60,884 bases of DNA from CAZNOG01 sp964574635 (GCA_964574635.1 CAZNOG010000018.1:1-60884), one strand, 5' to 3'; positions 43,177 to 51,442 are shown, counted from the first letter of the stretch. The notes: a model not told the origin generated them from the letters alone. Numbers and translations are program-made.

Positions 43177-43640
43177 CCAAGCAAGGAAAACCCATAAAAC
43201 GACACGAAAGCCTGAAGCCCTTGAGCCGGCAACACCACCACGGATTGCTCCTCTCGTGGAAAATCAGAAGGGGATTCGCCAAAGACGTCGATCCGAAACG
43301 CATCAAGCGATACGCGGATTGGTTCTACGTCAACCACCTGATTCCCCATTTCCACGTCGAAGAGAAATACCTTTTTCCCGTGCTGGGCGATCACCACGAA
43401 ATGGTCAAAAAAGCCGTCAGTGAGCACCGCCGACTAGGAAGATTGTTCGCCGACAAAACCGACATCGTGAAATCGCTTTCTCTGATCGAAGAAGAGTTGG
43501 AAAAGCACATCCGCTTCGAAGAGCGCATCCTCTTCGCCGAAATCCAGTTGATGTGCACCGAAGAGCACTACCGGAAATTGGAGAAAGTGCACGAAGGCGA
43601 CGAATTCACGGACAACCTCGACGACGTTTTTTGGGAATGA
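43173..43640 (+). CDS. Hemerythrin-like domain protein
   Basis: A 155-aa cytosolic four-helix protein. Ligand-type residues are seen in SRQHHHGLLLSW, IPHFHVEEKYLFP, VSEHRRLGR and EKHIRFEERILF, the pattern of hemerythrin-like domains that bind a non-heme di-iron centre. It begins inside the stop of ric (ATGA). It probably stores or donates iron, senses oxygen or NO, or assists Ric. Confidence 0.85.
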   Translation: MTKQGKPIKRHESLKPLSRQHHHGLLLSWKIRRGFAKDVDPKRIKRYADWFYVNHLIPHFHVEEKYLFPVLGDHHEMVKKAVSEHRRLGRLFADKTDIVKSLSLIEEELEKHIRFEERILFAEIQLMCTEEHYRKLEKVHEGDEFTDNLDDVFWE

Positions 43641-43692
43641 CTACAAGTTCGCACATCGGTTAGGACGATAAATCAGCGATTCGACGTCCGGA

Positions 43693-43732
43693 GAAGCCGG
43701 AGCCCACGAGGGGTTCCGGCTTCCGATTTTTT
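43693..43732 (+). terminator. Rho-independent terminator of the respiratory operon
   Basis: GAAGCCGGA (43693-43701) pairs with TCCGGCTTC (43715-43723), followed by CGATTTTTT. It is 50 bp after the hemerythrin-like gene. Confidence 0.85.
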
Positions 43733-44062
43733 ACGGCGGCCATAGGTTGTGAGGGTTTTTGTGGGTGTGTCGTCCAGTTCGAAGTTCTTTTTGAACACCG
43801 ACGGAAATCGCCCGAGATGAGAAAGACCGTGCGAGACCGGACGCCGGCATCCTCCGCCCACCCTTGATTTGCGGAGCGCCGGCGAAAAACGGCGACCGGC
43901 GGAAGCCCGTGTTTCGCCATGCGCACCGCATCAAGGGCGGGCGGAGATACAGGCGGTAGGTCGACCCCGCGCGGAAGCGGACATTCGCGTGAAAACCGAC
44001 GATGGCTTTCACCGTCTTTTTGAACTTCAAAACGGAGGGAAGCCGCGGGGGCGCACCCCCAC
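43733..44062. other. Gene-free region with dispersed motif and long hairpin
   Basis: Holds copy d of the 17-base motif (43753-43769) and a 17-bp inverted repeat with one mismatch: CTCCGCCCACCCTTGAT (43853-43869) and ATCAAGGGCGGGCGGAG (43929-43945). Outside it, TTCTTTTTGAAC at about 43780 and TCTTTTTGAACTTC at about 44014 are related. No ORF with family support. Confidence 0.5.
43753..43769 (+). repeat. Dispersed motif copy d
   Basis: Perfect GGGTTTTTGTGGGTGTG, 20 bases after the operon terminator. Confidence 0.6.
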
Positions 44063-45022
44063 CTAATTTTCCAAATACGAATCGACGTGGGTGACGTAAT
44101 TGAAGAACTCCAGGTCGAATGCGATGACTTCGGCCTTTTTGAAAGGGATCTTCCAGAATCCGTCGTAGGTGATGTCGGTGGGGAGCAACAGGCCGTCGCT
44201 CAGCGTGTTGTTCACCTCGATGGATATGTCGAAATCGAAAATCAAGTTGCTGTACGCCAGTCGGTATGATCGGGACATCACCTCACCAGACTCGCGGTGG
44301 AAATAAGTGGTCATGTTGCGGATGACGGTTTTGCCCTCGTGCCCCGGCTTGGCGAACGCCGAGAACGCGATGCCCGGCACGGAATCGGGCAGTGTGGCGA
44401 GGAAGATGGCGTAGTCGTAATGCGGCACCATTTCGGGCTCGAACACGGCCATTTTGTCGCCGATGAAAGGCACGTTCGAAATTTCCGCACCGGGGTTGAA
44501 CAGCAGTCGCTTGAGCTGTGCCTTGTGCTTCTCGATGCGGGAACCCGAGACCAATTCCTGCTCGGTGCTCACGATGCGGTTGTCGGCGCGGTAGGGTTCG
44601 TCGGGAAAAAACACTTCGTGGAACATCTCGGCGGTGAGGTAGCGCCAGGAACCGTTTTTCTTGCGGATGCGTCCGTTGGTGCGCTCGTAGGTGATGTCGA
44701 CTTTGGCCATACCGCCGGTGGAAAGGTATTGCCGGGCTTTGCGCTCCAGCGTGGCGCTTTCGGTTTCGTCGCGTTCGTACACCACCATGGAGGCCTCGAT
44801 GTCGTGGGGAAAAAACTTGAGGTTGAGGAAGGCTTGGTAAAAAGTGGTGTCTTCCATGACTTGGCGCACGAAGTCTTCCACGTCGAAATCTTCCATGGAG
44901 GCGCTGACCACGAATTCGTCGAGCTTCACCACTTTGGCCACGTCGATTTGGGCGCGGACCGGGAGGGCGATCGCGTAGGCCGCCAATGCGACGGCGAACA
45001 AGAAGTGGGACTTTCCGAACAT
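44063..45022 (-). CDS. Secreted protein of unknown function
   Basis: A 319-aa protein with a signal peptide ending ALPVRAQ, then KLDEFVVSASMEDFDVEDFVRQVMEDTTFYQAF. The body mixes helical and beta segments (AEMFHEVFFPDEPYR; PDSVPGIAFSAFAKPGHEGK; YFHRESGEVMSRSYRLAYS), the last part looking like a beta-strand ladder. I know similar Bacteroidota proteins only as hypotheticals. The ATG at 45022 is preferred over a TTG at 45034. It is monocistronic, between the respiratory operon and RNase P RNA. Confidence 0.75.
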   Translation of the reverse strand: MFGKSHFLFAVALAAYAIALPVRAQIDVAKVVKLDEFVVSASMEDFDVEDFVRQVMEDTTFYQAFLNLKFFPHDIEASMVVYERDETESATLERKARQYLSTGGMAKVDITYERTNGRIRKKNGSWRYLTAEMFHEVFFPDEPYRADNRIVSTEQELVSGSRIEKHKAQLKRLLFNPGAEISNVPFIGDKMAVFEPEMVPHYDYAIFLATLPDSVPGIAFSAFAKPGHEGKTVIRNMTTYFHRESGEVMSRSYRLAYSNLIFDFDISIEVNNTLSDGLLLPTDITYDGFWKIPFKKAEVIAFDLEFFNYVTHVDSYLEN

Positions 45023-45106
45023 CAGAGACTTCAACGATAAAATGGCGGGGATATTTGCACCTCCACACCCCTGCGAAGGTACGCGAATAAGCCCATCCCC
45101 AAAGGC

Positions 45107-45133
45107 GAAGCGGCCCGAAAATCGGGCCGCTTC
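45107..45133 (-). terminator. Stem-loop terminator of rnpB
   Basis: GAAGCGGCCCGA (45107-45118) and TCGGGCCGCTTC (45122-45133) form a perfect 12-bp stem with a 3-base loop, 11 bp after the rnpB 3' end. The T run is short (GCCTTT on the minus strand). Confidence 0.65.
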
Positions 45134-45143
45134 GAAATGGGTT

Positions 45144-45504
45144 GAAACGGATCCTAAGCCGGATTCTGTCGGCGCGGAAGCGCCGGGGCATCATTTATCT
45201 AGCTCCATCGTCGCCGATGGAGTCGATCGGCCTACCCTCCCGGATCGGGCGGGACACCCTCAAACCCGGGTTTACATGGCCTTTCAGCCCGCGGGGTTTA
45301 CCCCTCCGACCCGTCGCCGGGCCGAACTGTGGGCTCTTACCCCACTCTTTTCACCCTTACCACCGCATAGCGGTGGCGGTATCGTCTCTGTGGCACTTTC
45401 CGTCGCCCGTCAAACGGGCGCCTTCCCGTTAGGAAGCGCGGCTCCCTTTGCTGTCCGGACTTTCCTCTCCGCCCCGTGGGACGCAGCGATGCCCGATCCG
45501 TTTC
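45144..45504 (-). ncRNA. rnpB: RNase P RNA, bacterial class A
   Basis: A 361-nt RNA on the minus strand; RNase P cleaves 5' leaders from tRNA precursors. The conserved 5' part GGAGAGGAAAGTCCGGACAG (P4/J3 region) and the 3' part ACAGAATCCGGCTTA are both intact. The terminal P1 helix pairs GAAACGGATC with GATCCGTTTC and sets the ends. A -7 element TATCTTTG (minus, 45519-45512) lies 8 bases before the 5' end. A plus-strand ORF across this region is a shadow. Confidence 0.96.
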
Positions 45505-45511
45505 AATACAA

Positions 45512-45519
45512 CAAAGATA
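45512..45519 (-). promoter_or_regulatory. -7 element TATCTTTG of rnpB
   Basis: Perfect TAnnTTTG on the minus strand, 8 bases before the RNase P RNA. It is divergent from the trhO -7 element 25 bases away. Confidence 0.65.
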
Positions 45520-45543
45520 CGCGCTTTTCCGCCCCGGTTTCCG

Positions 45544-45551
45544 TAGATTTG
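45544..45551 (+). promoter_or_regulatory. -7 element TAGATTTG of trhO
   Basis: Perfect TAnnTTTG, 50 bases before the trhO ATG. No clear -33 TTG. Confidence 0.55.
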
Positions 45552-45600
45552 CAGCCTTCAGCCCTTCGAGGTATTTCATCGTATAACTTGCCATTGTAAA

Positions 45601-46677
45601 ATGAAAAATCCATTCAACGAAGAGGACTGGCGCGTATTGAAACAACGGATGTTGGAGAGCGACGAAGAACGCCTCACCATCTCCTTCTATAAATACGTCC
45701 ACCTCGTCAACCCCCAATTTTTTCGGGATTACCTGTTCACCAACTGGTCGCGCCTGGGCGTGTTCGGGCGCACCTACGTGGCCGCCGAAGGAATCAACGC
45801 GCAGATATCCGTTCCACGCGACAACTACGAAGCCTTCAGGGATCACCTGTACTCCATCTCCTTCTTGGACGGCATTCGACTCAACCTCGCGGTCGACGAC
45901 AACGGGAAGAGCTTTTACAAGTTGGTGATCAAAGTGAGGGACAAGATTCTCGCCGACGGTTTGAACGACGACACATTTGACGTAACCGACCGAGGCAAGC
46001 ACTTGAAAGCCGCCGAATTCAACGAATTGATCGAGCGCGACGACACCATCGTGATCGATATGCGCAACCATTACGAGCACGAAGTAGGCCACTTTCGAGG
46101 TGCCTACACGCCCGACGTCACGACCTTCCGGGATTCCCTGGGGCACATCCTGGAAAACCTCCGCGGGATGGAAAACAAAAATATCGCCATGTACTGCACG
46201 GGTGGAATCCGCTGCGAAAAAGCCTCGGCGTATTTCAAACACATGGGCTTTCCCCACGTGCACCAACTCGACGGCGGCATCATCGAATACGCCAGACAAG
46301 TGAAGGCTCAAGGGCTGGAGAACAAATTCGTCGGAAAGAACTTCGTCTTCGACGAGAGGTTGGGCGAGCGGATCTCCGACGACGTCATCTCACGGTGTCA
46401 CGTGTGCGGCACCCCTTGCGACAACCACACGAACTGCCTGAACAAGGCCTGCCACGTGCTGTTCATCCAATGCGACGAGTGCAGTCGGGAATTGGATGGA
46501 TGCTGTTCGGAAAACTGCCGCGACGTCATCCACCTGCCGGAAGAAGAGCAAAAAGCCATCCGCGCAGGAAGGACGCGCACGCCCGACGAGCTTTATCACA
46601 AAGGCAAGAGCCCGCACCTGAAGCACAAAACCGTGCACAAGCCCATGGAAGAAATCCGAAAAACGGTGAATGGATAA
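45601..46677 (+). CDS. trhO: tRNA uridine(34) hydroxylase TrhO (rhodanese-like)
   Basis: A 358-aa cytosolic enzyme that makes 5-hydroxyuridine at the wobble position in an oxygen-dependent way. N-terminal domain (1-120) with FGRTYVAAEGINAQISVP, a rhodanese domain with active-site loop YCTGGIRCEKA (Cys199; the loop ends Cys205), and a C-terminal Cys-rich segment CHVCGTPCDNHTNC. Formerly called YceA. Monocistronic, divergent from rnpB, with a terminator at 46706. Confidence 0.94.
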   Translation: MKNPFNEEDWRVLKQRMLESDEERLTISFYKYVHLVNPQFFRDYLFTNWSRLGVFGRTYVAAEGINAQISVPRDNYEAFRDHLYSISFLDGIRLNLAVDDNGKSFYKLVIKVRDKILADGLNDDTFDVTDRGKHLKAAEFNELIERDDTIVIDMRNHYEHEVGHFRGAYTPDVTTFRDSLGHILENLRGMENKNIAMYCTGGIRCEKASAYFKHMGFPHVHQLDGGIIEYARQVKAQGLENKFVGKNFVFDERLGERISDDVISRCHVCGTPCDNHTNCLNKACHVLFIQCDECSRELDGCCSENCRDVIHLPEEEQKAIRAGRTRTPDELYHKGKSPHLKHKTVHKPMEEIRKTVNG

Positions 46678-46705
46678 GCGGAGGTGTTGGGCGTGAGGGG
46701 AATAG

Positions 46706-46729
46706 AAAAAGGGGTTGCCACCCCTTTTT
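46706..46729 (+). terminator. Terminator of trhO
   Basis: AAAAAGGGG, TTGCCA loop, CCCCTTTTT. A-rich on the left and T-rich on the right, so it can work in both directions; it lies between convergent genes. Confidence 0.85.
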
Positions 46730-46874
46730 CCGTGCTGCGTTTTACCGCAGCTCTAAACCAAACACCAATCGCAAAAATCTGCAAGATGGGCAGTGCCCAT
46801 CCCAAATCGTGCGAAATACAAATATCCGAAATTTTTTGACTAAAAGCGCAATCGGGAAAATATTTGAGATATTC

Positions 46875-47612
46875 TTATCCGAAAACTTTCTTGAGCAGTT
46901 CGGTCACCCTCGCGGCCGGGTCTTCCCGGATTTTTTCTTCTTCCTTTCCGATGAGCAAAAACAAGCCGTCGATGGCGCGAGCCGTCACGTAACCGGTCAG
47001 ATCCGGATCGACCGGTTCACCGCCGGTAAAACGCGTGGAAGTATTGTACGCGCTTGCCAAGGGAGACCAATACTTCGTCAATTCCACCTGTTTAATAGCC
47101 TCTTCCACTTCGGGACGGAAGGCTTCTTGGAGGCGTGCCGCCGTTCTTGAACGAAGGTAATCGGTGGCGGCTTGGTCACCGCCGTTCAAAATGCCGAATG
47201 CGTCTTGTATGGTCATGTCCATGATCGCATCCACGAAAATGGGTTTGGCCTTGACCACAGCCGTTTCCGCAGCGCGATTCAAGGTTTCCTCGAATTCCCG
47301 GACGCGGTTGCCCAGGCCCAAATCCATCGCCACTTCCTTGACCTTTTGAGCCTCCGGCGGAAAGGGGATGAAGAGTTCGGGATTTTTGTAAAATCCATCC
47401 ACCACCCCCGAAAAATCGACGGCGTTTCCCGTTCCGATCACCAGGGCTTCACGCAAGCCGGAAGCGACTTCGGAAGAGGTGAGCGAAGAGGAATCTCCCT
47501 CCAGCGTGCGGTTGACGGTTTCGAGTGTTTGCCGGATCGATTGCTCGGAGCAAGCGATGAAGATCGGTAGAGTAAGGATCAAGAGAATCAGCGACTTGAA
47601 AGTGGTTTTCAT
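46875..47612 (-). CDS. DUF4197 lipoprotein
   Basis: A 245-aa lipoprotein (signal LILLILTLPIFIAC, lipobox IFIAC). The remainder, with LTSSEVASGLREALVIGTGNAV, NPELFIPFPPEAQKV and GGDQAATDYLRSRT, is a full DUF4197 domain, an all-helical family of unknown function in Gram-negative bacteria. Length is normal. No partner gene nearby. Confidence 0.9.
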   Translation of the reverse strand: MKTTFKSLILLILTLPIFIACSEQSIRQTLETVNRTLEGDSSSLTSSEVASGLREALVIGTGNAVDFSGVVDGFYKNPELFIPFPPEAQKVKEVAMDLGLGNRVREFEETLNRAAETAVVKAKPIFVDAIMDMTIQDAFGILNGGDQAATDYLRSRTAARLQEAFRPEVEEAIKQVELTKYWSPLASAYNTSTRFTGGEPVDPDLTGYVTARAIDGLFLLIGKEEEKIREDPAARVTELLKKVFG

Positions 47613-47779
47613 GCGAAAAAATTATCGGTTTTACTGTCCCCAAAGGTACGGACGATTTGCTTGCGACCTCCAACTACGGGAATAAGATCCGCGCGCCGAC
47701 GTACTGCACCGGAACCGTAAGAACTTCTCGCCGCAAACCAAAAAATCGGAAGGTATGAAAAACCAATACCGCGAATCAT

Positions 47780-47787
47780 TAGTTTTG
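47780..47787 (+). promoter_or_regulatory. Putative -7 element TAGTTTTG
   Basis: Matches TAnnTTTG but lies just one base before the ATG at 47789, so that ATG would be leaderless or the real start is the ATG at 47807. Confidence 0.35.
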
Positions 47788-47788
47788 T

Positions 47789-48148
47789 ATGGCAAGCCTT
47801 GACGACATGATACCGCCCAAGCCATACAACGTGGTCGTGCCGAAATTCAAAGTGGAGGACATCGTAAAGGGTGGACTCTCCACTTTGCGGAAGGCATTTC
47901 CCGACACGGACATCGACCAGGACGAATATCTCATCGGTCTTTCGGCCGAGAATGAGGTCGACGCGCGGGAATACTGCGAAATGCTGCTCGGTTTGGGCTT
48001 CGGCTACGACGACGGCCTGCAAATGAGTGACGACTTTACGGTGGTCACCCCCTCGGGCGTGTGGTGGAACGTGCCGTGGCTTATCGTAGGCAGCGACGGC
48101 ATGTGTTGGTTCATCGCCGACGTGGAAGCCCCGGCCGATTTCCTGTAG
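47789..48148 (+). CDS. Small acidic protein of unknown function, 119 aa
   Basis: A cytosolic, acidic protein with no membrane segment. FKVEDIVKGGLSTLRKAFPDTDI, AENEVDAREYCEMLLGLGFGY and GVWWNVPWLIVGSDGMC give a compact alpha/beta pattern I do not recognise. If the TAGTTTTG element at 47780 is the promoter, translation should begin at the second Met (47807). It is followed by the SDR gene after 47 bp and may be cotranscribed. Confidence 0.6.
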   Translation: MASLDDMIPPKPYNVVVPKFKVEDIVKGGLSTLRKAFPDTDIDQDEYLIGLSAENEVDAREYCEMLLGLGFGYDDGLQMSDDFTVVTPSGVWWNVPWLIVGSDGMCWFIADVEAPADFL

Positions 48149-48195
48149 CTTCGCGGGGCTCGCACACGCACTTCATAATTTCAAAACACCTCGAC

Positions 48196-48930
48196 ATGGC
48201 AAACGACGCAACTTCACTCAAAGGAAAATCGGTATTGATCACCGGCGGTACCCGTGGAATCGGGTTCGGCATCGCCGAACACTTGGTCGGCGAAGATTGC
48301 CGGGTGCTCATCACCGGCAGAAATGAATCCGACGTGGAAAAGGCCGCCGCGGCAATAAACTCCGTAAAGCAGGGCGCCGCCATCGGAGTACGTGCCGACG
48401 TTCGAAATTACGACGACATGGTGGAAGCCGTGAACCGGGCGGTGGACGCCTTCGGTAAACTCGACGTGGTGATCGCCAACGCCGGTGTAGGGCATTTCGC
48501 ACCCATCGAGGAGTTGACTCACGACATGTGGCGGGAAACCATGGACATCAACCTCACGGGGGTTTTCAACACCACAAAAGCGGGGATGGATGCCTTAAAG
48601 GCTTCGGAAGGGTACCTCATCACCTTGGCCAGCTTGGCGGGAACCAATTTTTTCGCCGGCGGCTCCGCGTACGTCGCGTCGAAGTTCGGTGTGGTGGGCT
48701 TCACCCAATCGGTCATGCTCGACGTGAGACAACAAGGAGTCAAGGTAACGACCATCATGCCCGGGTCGGTGGCCAGTCATTTCAACGGCAACGTTCCCGG
48801 CGACAAAGACGATTGGAAAGTACAGCCCGAAGACATCGGCCAATTGGTGGCTTCTCTCCTTCGCATGCCGGCGCGGGCTCTGCCTTCCAAAGTGGAAATC
48901 CGGCCCATGCGTCCCCCCGTGAAAAACTGA
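48196..48930 (+). CDS. SDR family oxidoreductase (3-oxoacyl-ACP reductase-like)
   Basis: A 244-aa classical short-chain dehydrogenase. Cofactor motif TGGTRGIG (about residues 16-23), a basic ITGR after the second strand that fits NADPH, NAGVG, the Ser in ITLASLAG and YVASK. The length and motifs are like FabG-type reductases, but the substrate is not determined. It begins at ATG 48196; a longer frame upstream lacks support. Convergent with rimK. Confidence 0.9.
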   Translation: MANDATSLKGKSVLITGGTRGIGFGIAEHLVGEDCRVLITGRNESDVEKAAAAINSVKQGAAIGVRADVRNYDDMVEAVNRAVDAFGKLDVVIANAGVGHFAPIEELTHDMWRETMDINLTGVFNTTKAGMDALKASEGYLITLASLAGTNFFAGGSAYVASKFGVVGFTQSVMLDVRQQGVKVTTIMPGSVASHFNGNVPGDKDDWKVQPEDIGQLVASLLRMPARALPSKVEIRPMRPPVKN

Positions 48931-48939
48931 GGGAAGCAA

Positions 48940-49848
48940 CTACGCCCCTACTTTATCGGTGCGCGGGTTTTTGCCCACGCTGGTCTCGATGTATTTGATC
49001 ACCTGCGAGGCGATGTCCTTTCCGGTGGCTTCTTCCATGCCTTGGAGTCCGGGAGAAGAATTGACTTCAAGCACCAGCGGTCCCCGTGAAGATTCGATCA
49101 TATCCACGCCGGCCATCTTCAGGCCCATGGCCTTGGCCGCCGCAATAGCGAGGGCGCGTTGTTTTGCGGTGAGCTTCACTTTGGTGGCGGTACCGCCTCG
49201 GTGGAGGTTGGAACGGAAATCCCCTTCGGCGCCTTGTCTGCGCATGGCCCCCACCACTTTGCCGTTGACCACGAAGGCACGGATATCCGCGCCGCCGGAT
49301 TCGGCGATGTATTCTTGGATGAGCATGTTGGCTTGGAGCCCGTAAAACGCCTCCACTACCGATTGGGCCGCTTTTTTGGTTTCGGCCAGTACCACGCCTA
49401 TCCCTTGGGTGCCCTCGAGGAGTTTGATCACCACCGGCGCACCACCGATTTCCTTCAGCAAATTGTTGAGGTTTTTGGGGTGGCTGGTGAAGATGGTTTT
49501 CGGAATGCCGATGTCGTGCCTGCTGAAAATCTGCAAGCTGCGCAATTTATCCCGTGAGCGCACGATGGCGATGGAGGAATTGACGGAAAAAACACCTTTC
49601 ATTTCGAATTGTCGCACCACGGCCGTACCGTAGAAAGTGACCGACGCCCCGATGCGGGGAATCACCGCGTCGAAATCCTCGACGTCCTTTCCGTCGTAAA
49701 TGACGCGAGGATTGCGGTGTTCACCGATGACGCTGCACCGCACGTGGTCCAGCACTTTGACGTAGTGACCCCTTTTTTCGGCGGCCTCTTTCAGGCGCCG
49801 CGTCGAATACAGCTTGGGATTTCTGCTCAGTATGGCGATTTTCAGCAT
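48940..49848 (-). CDS. rimK: RimK-type ATP-grasp alpha-L-glutamate ligase
   Basis: A 302-aa cytosolic ligase. The N-terminal RimK pre-ATP-grasp domain has ILSRNPKLYSTRRL; the ATP-grasp fold has VVIKLLEGTQGIGVVLAE (ATP lid), IQEYIAESGGADIRAFVV, and the metal-binding MIESSRGPLVLEVNSSPGLQG. RimK adds glutamates to the C-terminus of ribosomal protein S6, and relatives act on other peptides. It begins one base after the stop of the RimB-like gene, so they form an operon. Confidence 0.92.
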   Translation of the reverse strand: MLKIAILSRNPKLYSTRRLKEAAEKRGHYVKVLDHVRCSVIGEHRNPRVIYDGKDVEDFDAVIPRIGASVTFYGTAVVRQFEMKGVFSVNSSIAIVRSRDKLRSLQIFSRHDIGIPKTIFTSHPKNLNNLLKEIGGAPVVIKLLEGTQGIGVVLAETKKAAQSVVEAFYGLQANMLIQEYIAESGGADIRAFVVNGKVVGAMRRQGAEGDFRSNLHRGGTATKVKLTAKQRALAIAAAKAMGLKMAGVDMIESSRGPLVLEVNSSPGLQGMEEATGKDIASQVIKYIETSVGKNPRTDKVGA

Positions 49849-49849
49849 T

Positions 49850-50311
49850 TCAAATGGGGTTGGAGGAGGTTTCTTGCACGTACGATCGGGATACGTCGAT
49901 AAGGAAATCGTTGCGCAGGAATCGGCGGCCCAAGAGTACGGAATAATTCATCGTGGATCGATCGGTCAAGGTGATTTCCGTTCGTTTTTTCACCCTCCCG
50001 AGGGCGATATCCAACCGCACTACGTACCGAACTTGAATGATGCCGTTCGAGCTTTTCACCGGCCGCTTGCGGAACTTTTCAAATCGCGTCACGCGTCGCG
50101 ATCGCTTCAGAAACCGGCAACACAACACTTTTTTCCCTCCCATGGTTTCCATCCAAATCCGGTCGCAGTGCGCCGATGATGTCAACGCCCCGCTGTCGAT
50201 GCGGGCGACGACGTTGTATCTTCTCAATCCGGGAAAAGCGATGCGTTCCTTTCGGCCCACGATCAATTTTCCGTCGAAGGATATCGGTGGCGAGGTCTGG
50301 TCGTGCTCCAT
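49850..50311 (-). CDS. RimB-like retropepsin-type protease (ATP-dependent zinc protease family)
   Basis: A 153-aa protein of the family annotated as ATP-dependent zinc protease (PF05618), now seen as retropepsin-like. The likely active-site motif is ARIDSGALTSSAHC with the Asp-Ser-Gly triad. LLGRRFLRNDFLIDVSRSY closes the fold. In some proteobacteria the homologue RimB processes glutamylated S6 with RimK. The ATG at 50311 is preferred; the frame extends upstream across the promoter. Confidence 0.85.
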   Translation of the reverse strand: MEHDQTSPPISFDGKLIVGRKERIAFPGLRRYNVVARIDSGALTSSAHCDRIWMETMGGKKVLCCRFLKRSRRVTRFEKFRKRPVKSSNGIIQVRYVVRLDIALGRVKKRTEITLTDRSTMNYSVLLGRRFLRNDFLIDVSRSYVQETSSNPI

Positions 50312-50342
50312 GCGATGTCTTAAAAGTCTTATTAGGGAACCA

Positions 50343-50350
50343 CAAATATA
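50343..50350 (-). promoter_or_regulatory. -7 element TATATTTG for the rimB-like/rimK pair
   Basis: Perfect match on the minus strand, 32 bases before the RimB-like ATG. Divergent from the next element. Confidence 0.5.
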
Positions 50351-50390
50351 ACCAACCCACTTTCCAACTTTCATAAGATGAGGTTCGGTG

Positions 50391-50398
50391 TATATTTG
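50391..50398 (+). promoter_or_regulatory. -7 element TATATTTG for the desuccinylase-family gene
   Basis: Perfect match on the plus strand. It places the transcription start near 50402, upstream of the unusual start region of the next gene. Confidence 0.55.
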
Positions 50399-50436
50399 CC
50401 GCGTATCGAGTCTTAAGACAAACACCCCCGAAAACC

Positions 50437-51393
50437 ATCACCAAAAGCGACAACACCCTGGAAATCGCCGGCACCAAAGTAGCGCCGGGCAGCCGCACGC
50501 GCATCAACGCGCCCATCGCGCGCCTGCCTTCGGGCACGATGATCGAGGCTCCTATTTTCGTTTTGAGAAGCCGGAGAAAAGGTCCCACCGTATTGCTTTG
50601 CGGCGGTTTGCACGGCGATGAAATCAACGGGGTGGAAATCCTCCGCCGATTCGTTATGCCCGATTATCCGTGGGAGCTTCAGAGCGGCACCATCATCGCC
50701 ATCCCGGTGATAAATACCTTTGGGTTCATCAACTTCAGCAGGGAGCTTCCCGACGGGAAAGACGTGAACCGTAGCTTTCCCGGAAATCCCGGCGGTTCAC
50801 TCGCGTCGCGGGTGGCGCATTTCATGACCCACCGCGTTCTACCTCACGTCGACATCGGCGTGGATTACCACACCGGCGGGGCTTCGCGCTTCAACTTTCC
50901 ACAGGTGAGGTACGCTGCAAACGACAAGCGGGCAAAGTCCTTGGCGGACGCCTTCGCCCCTCCCGTCATCCTTCACAGCGGCTTGATCGACAAAAGCCTC
51001 AGAAAACAGATGCACGGCATGGGCAAGACGCTGTTGGTTTACGAAGGCGGCGAATCCATGCGCTTGGACGGCGACGTAGTGAAACAGGGCATGACCGGCA
51101 CCCTGCGCCTGCTCAAGCACCTCGGCATGGTGCCGGACGCCCCCGAGCCGGAGTCGCCATCCATTTTGTGCCACAAATCCTCGTGGATCCGGGCCAAGCG
51201 CTCGGGCATATACACCGCGGTGGGCAAGGCCGGGGCCTTCGTACACAAAAAAGACTTGCTCGGGTACATTTCCGATCCCTACGGCGAATTTCAGGTAGAG
51301 GTACGCGCAACCGCCGACGGATTCGTGGTGGGCCACAACAACATGCCTGTGGTAAACCAGGGAGATGCACTCGTGCACCTGGGAATTACCTGA
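50437..51393 (+). CDS. Succinylglutamate desuccinylase/aspartoacylase family protein, non-standard start
   Basis: A zinc carboxypeptidase-like enzyme (AstE/AspA group). Zinc ligands are His and Glu in GGLHGDEINGVE and a His in VDYHTGG; NRSFPGNPGGS is also typical. The first ATG (50539) would cut off a conserved-looking N-terminus; the frame is open upstream and reads (x)TKSDNTLEIAGTKVAPG from an ATC at 50437, where homologues begin MTK. I therefore give 318 aa with an ATC start, with ATG 50539 (284 aa) as the alternative. Beside RimK and the RimB-like protein it may trim or recycle a glutamate-modified product. Confidence 0.8.
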   Translation: MTKSDNTLEIAGTKVAPGSRTRINAPIARLPSGTMIEAPIFVLRSRRKGPTVLLCGGLHGDEINGVEILRRFVMPDYPWELQSGTIIAIPVINTFGFINFSRELPDGKDVNRSFPGNPGGSLASRVAHFMTHRVLPHVDIGVDYHTGGASRFNFPQVRYAANDKRAKSLADAFAPPVILHSGLIDKSLRKQMHGMGKTLLVYEGGESMRLDGDVVKQGMTGTLRLLKHLGMVPDAPEPESPSILCHKSSWIRAKRSGIYTAVGKAGAFVHKKDLLGYISDPYGEFQVEVRATADGFVVGHNNMPVVNQGDALVHLGIT

Positions 51394-51442
51394 GCACGGG
51401 GCGTATCACCCCGAGCCGACATCCGATTTTACCAAACAAAAA

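Noticed and set aside
45042..45599. Plus-strand ORF of 185 codons before trhO
   Set aside because: It lies opposite the RNase P RNA gene, whose conserved core and P1 helix explain the sequence. The protein has no family features.
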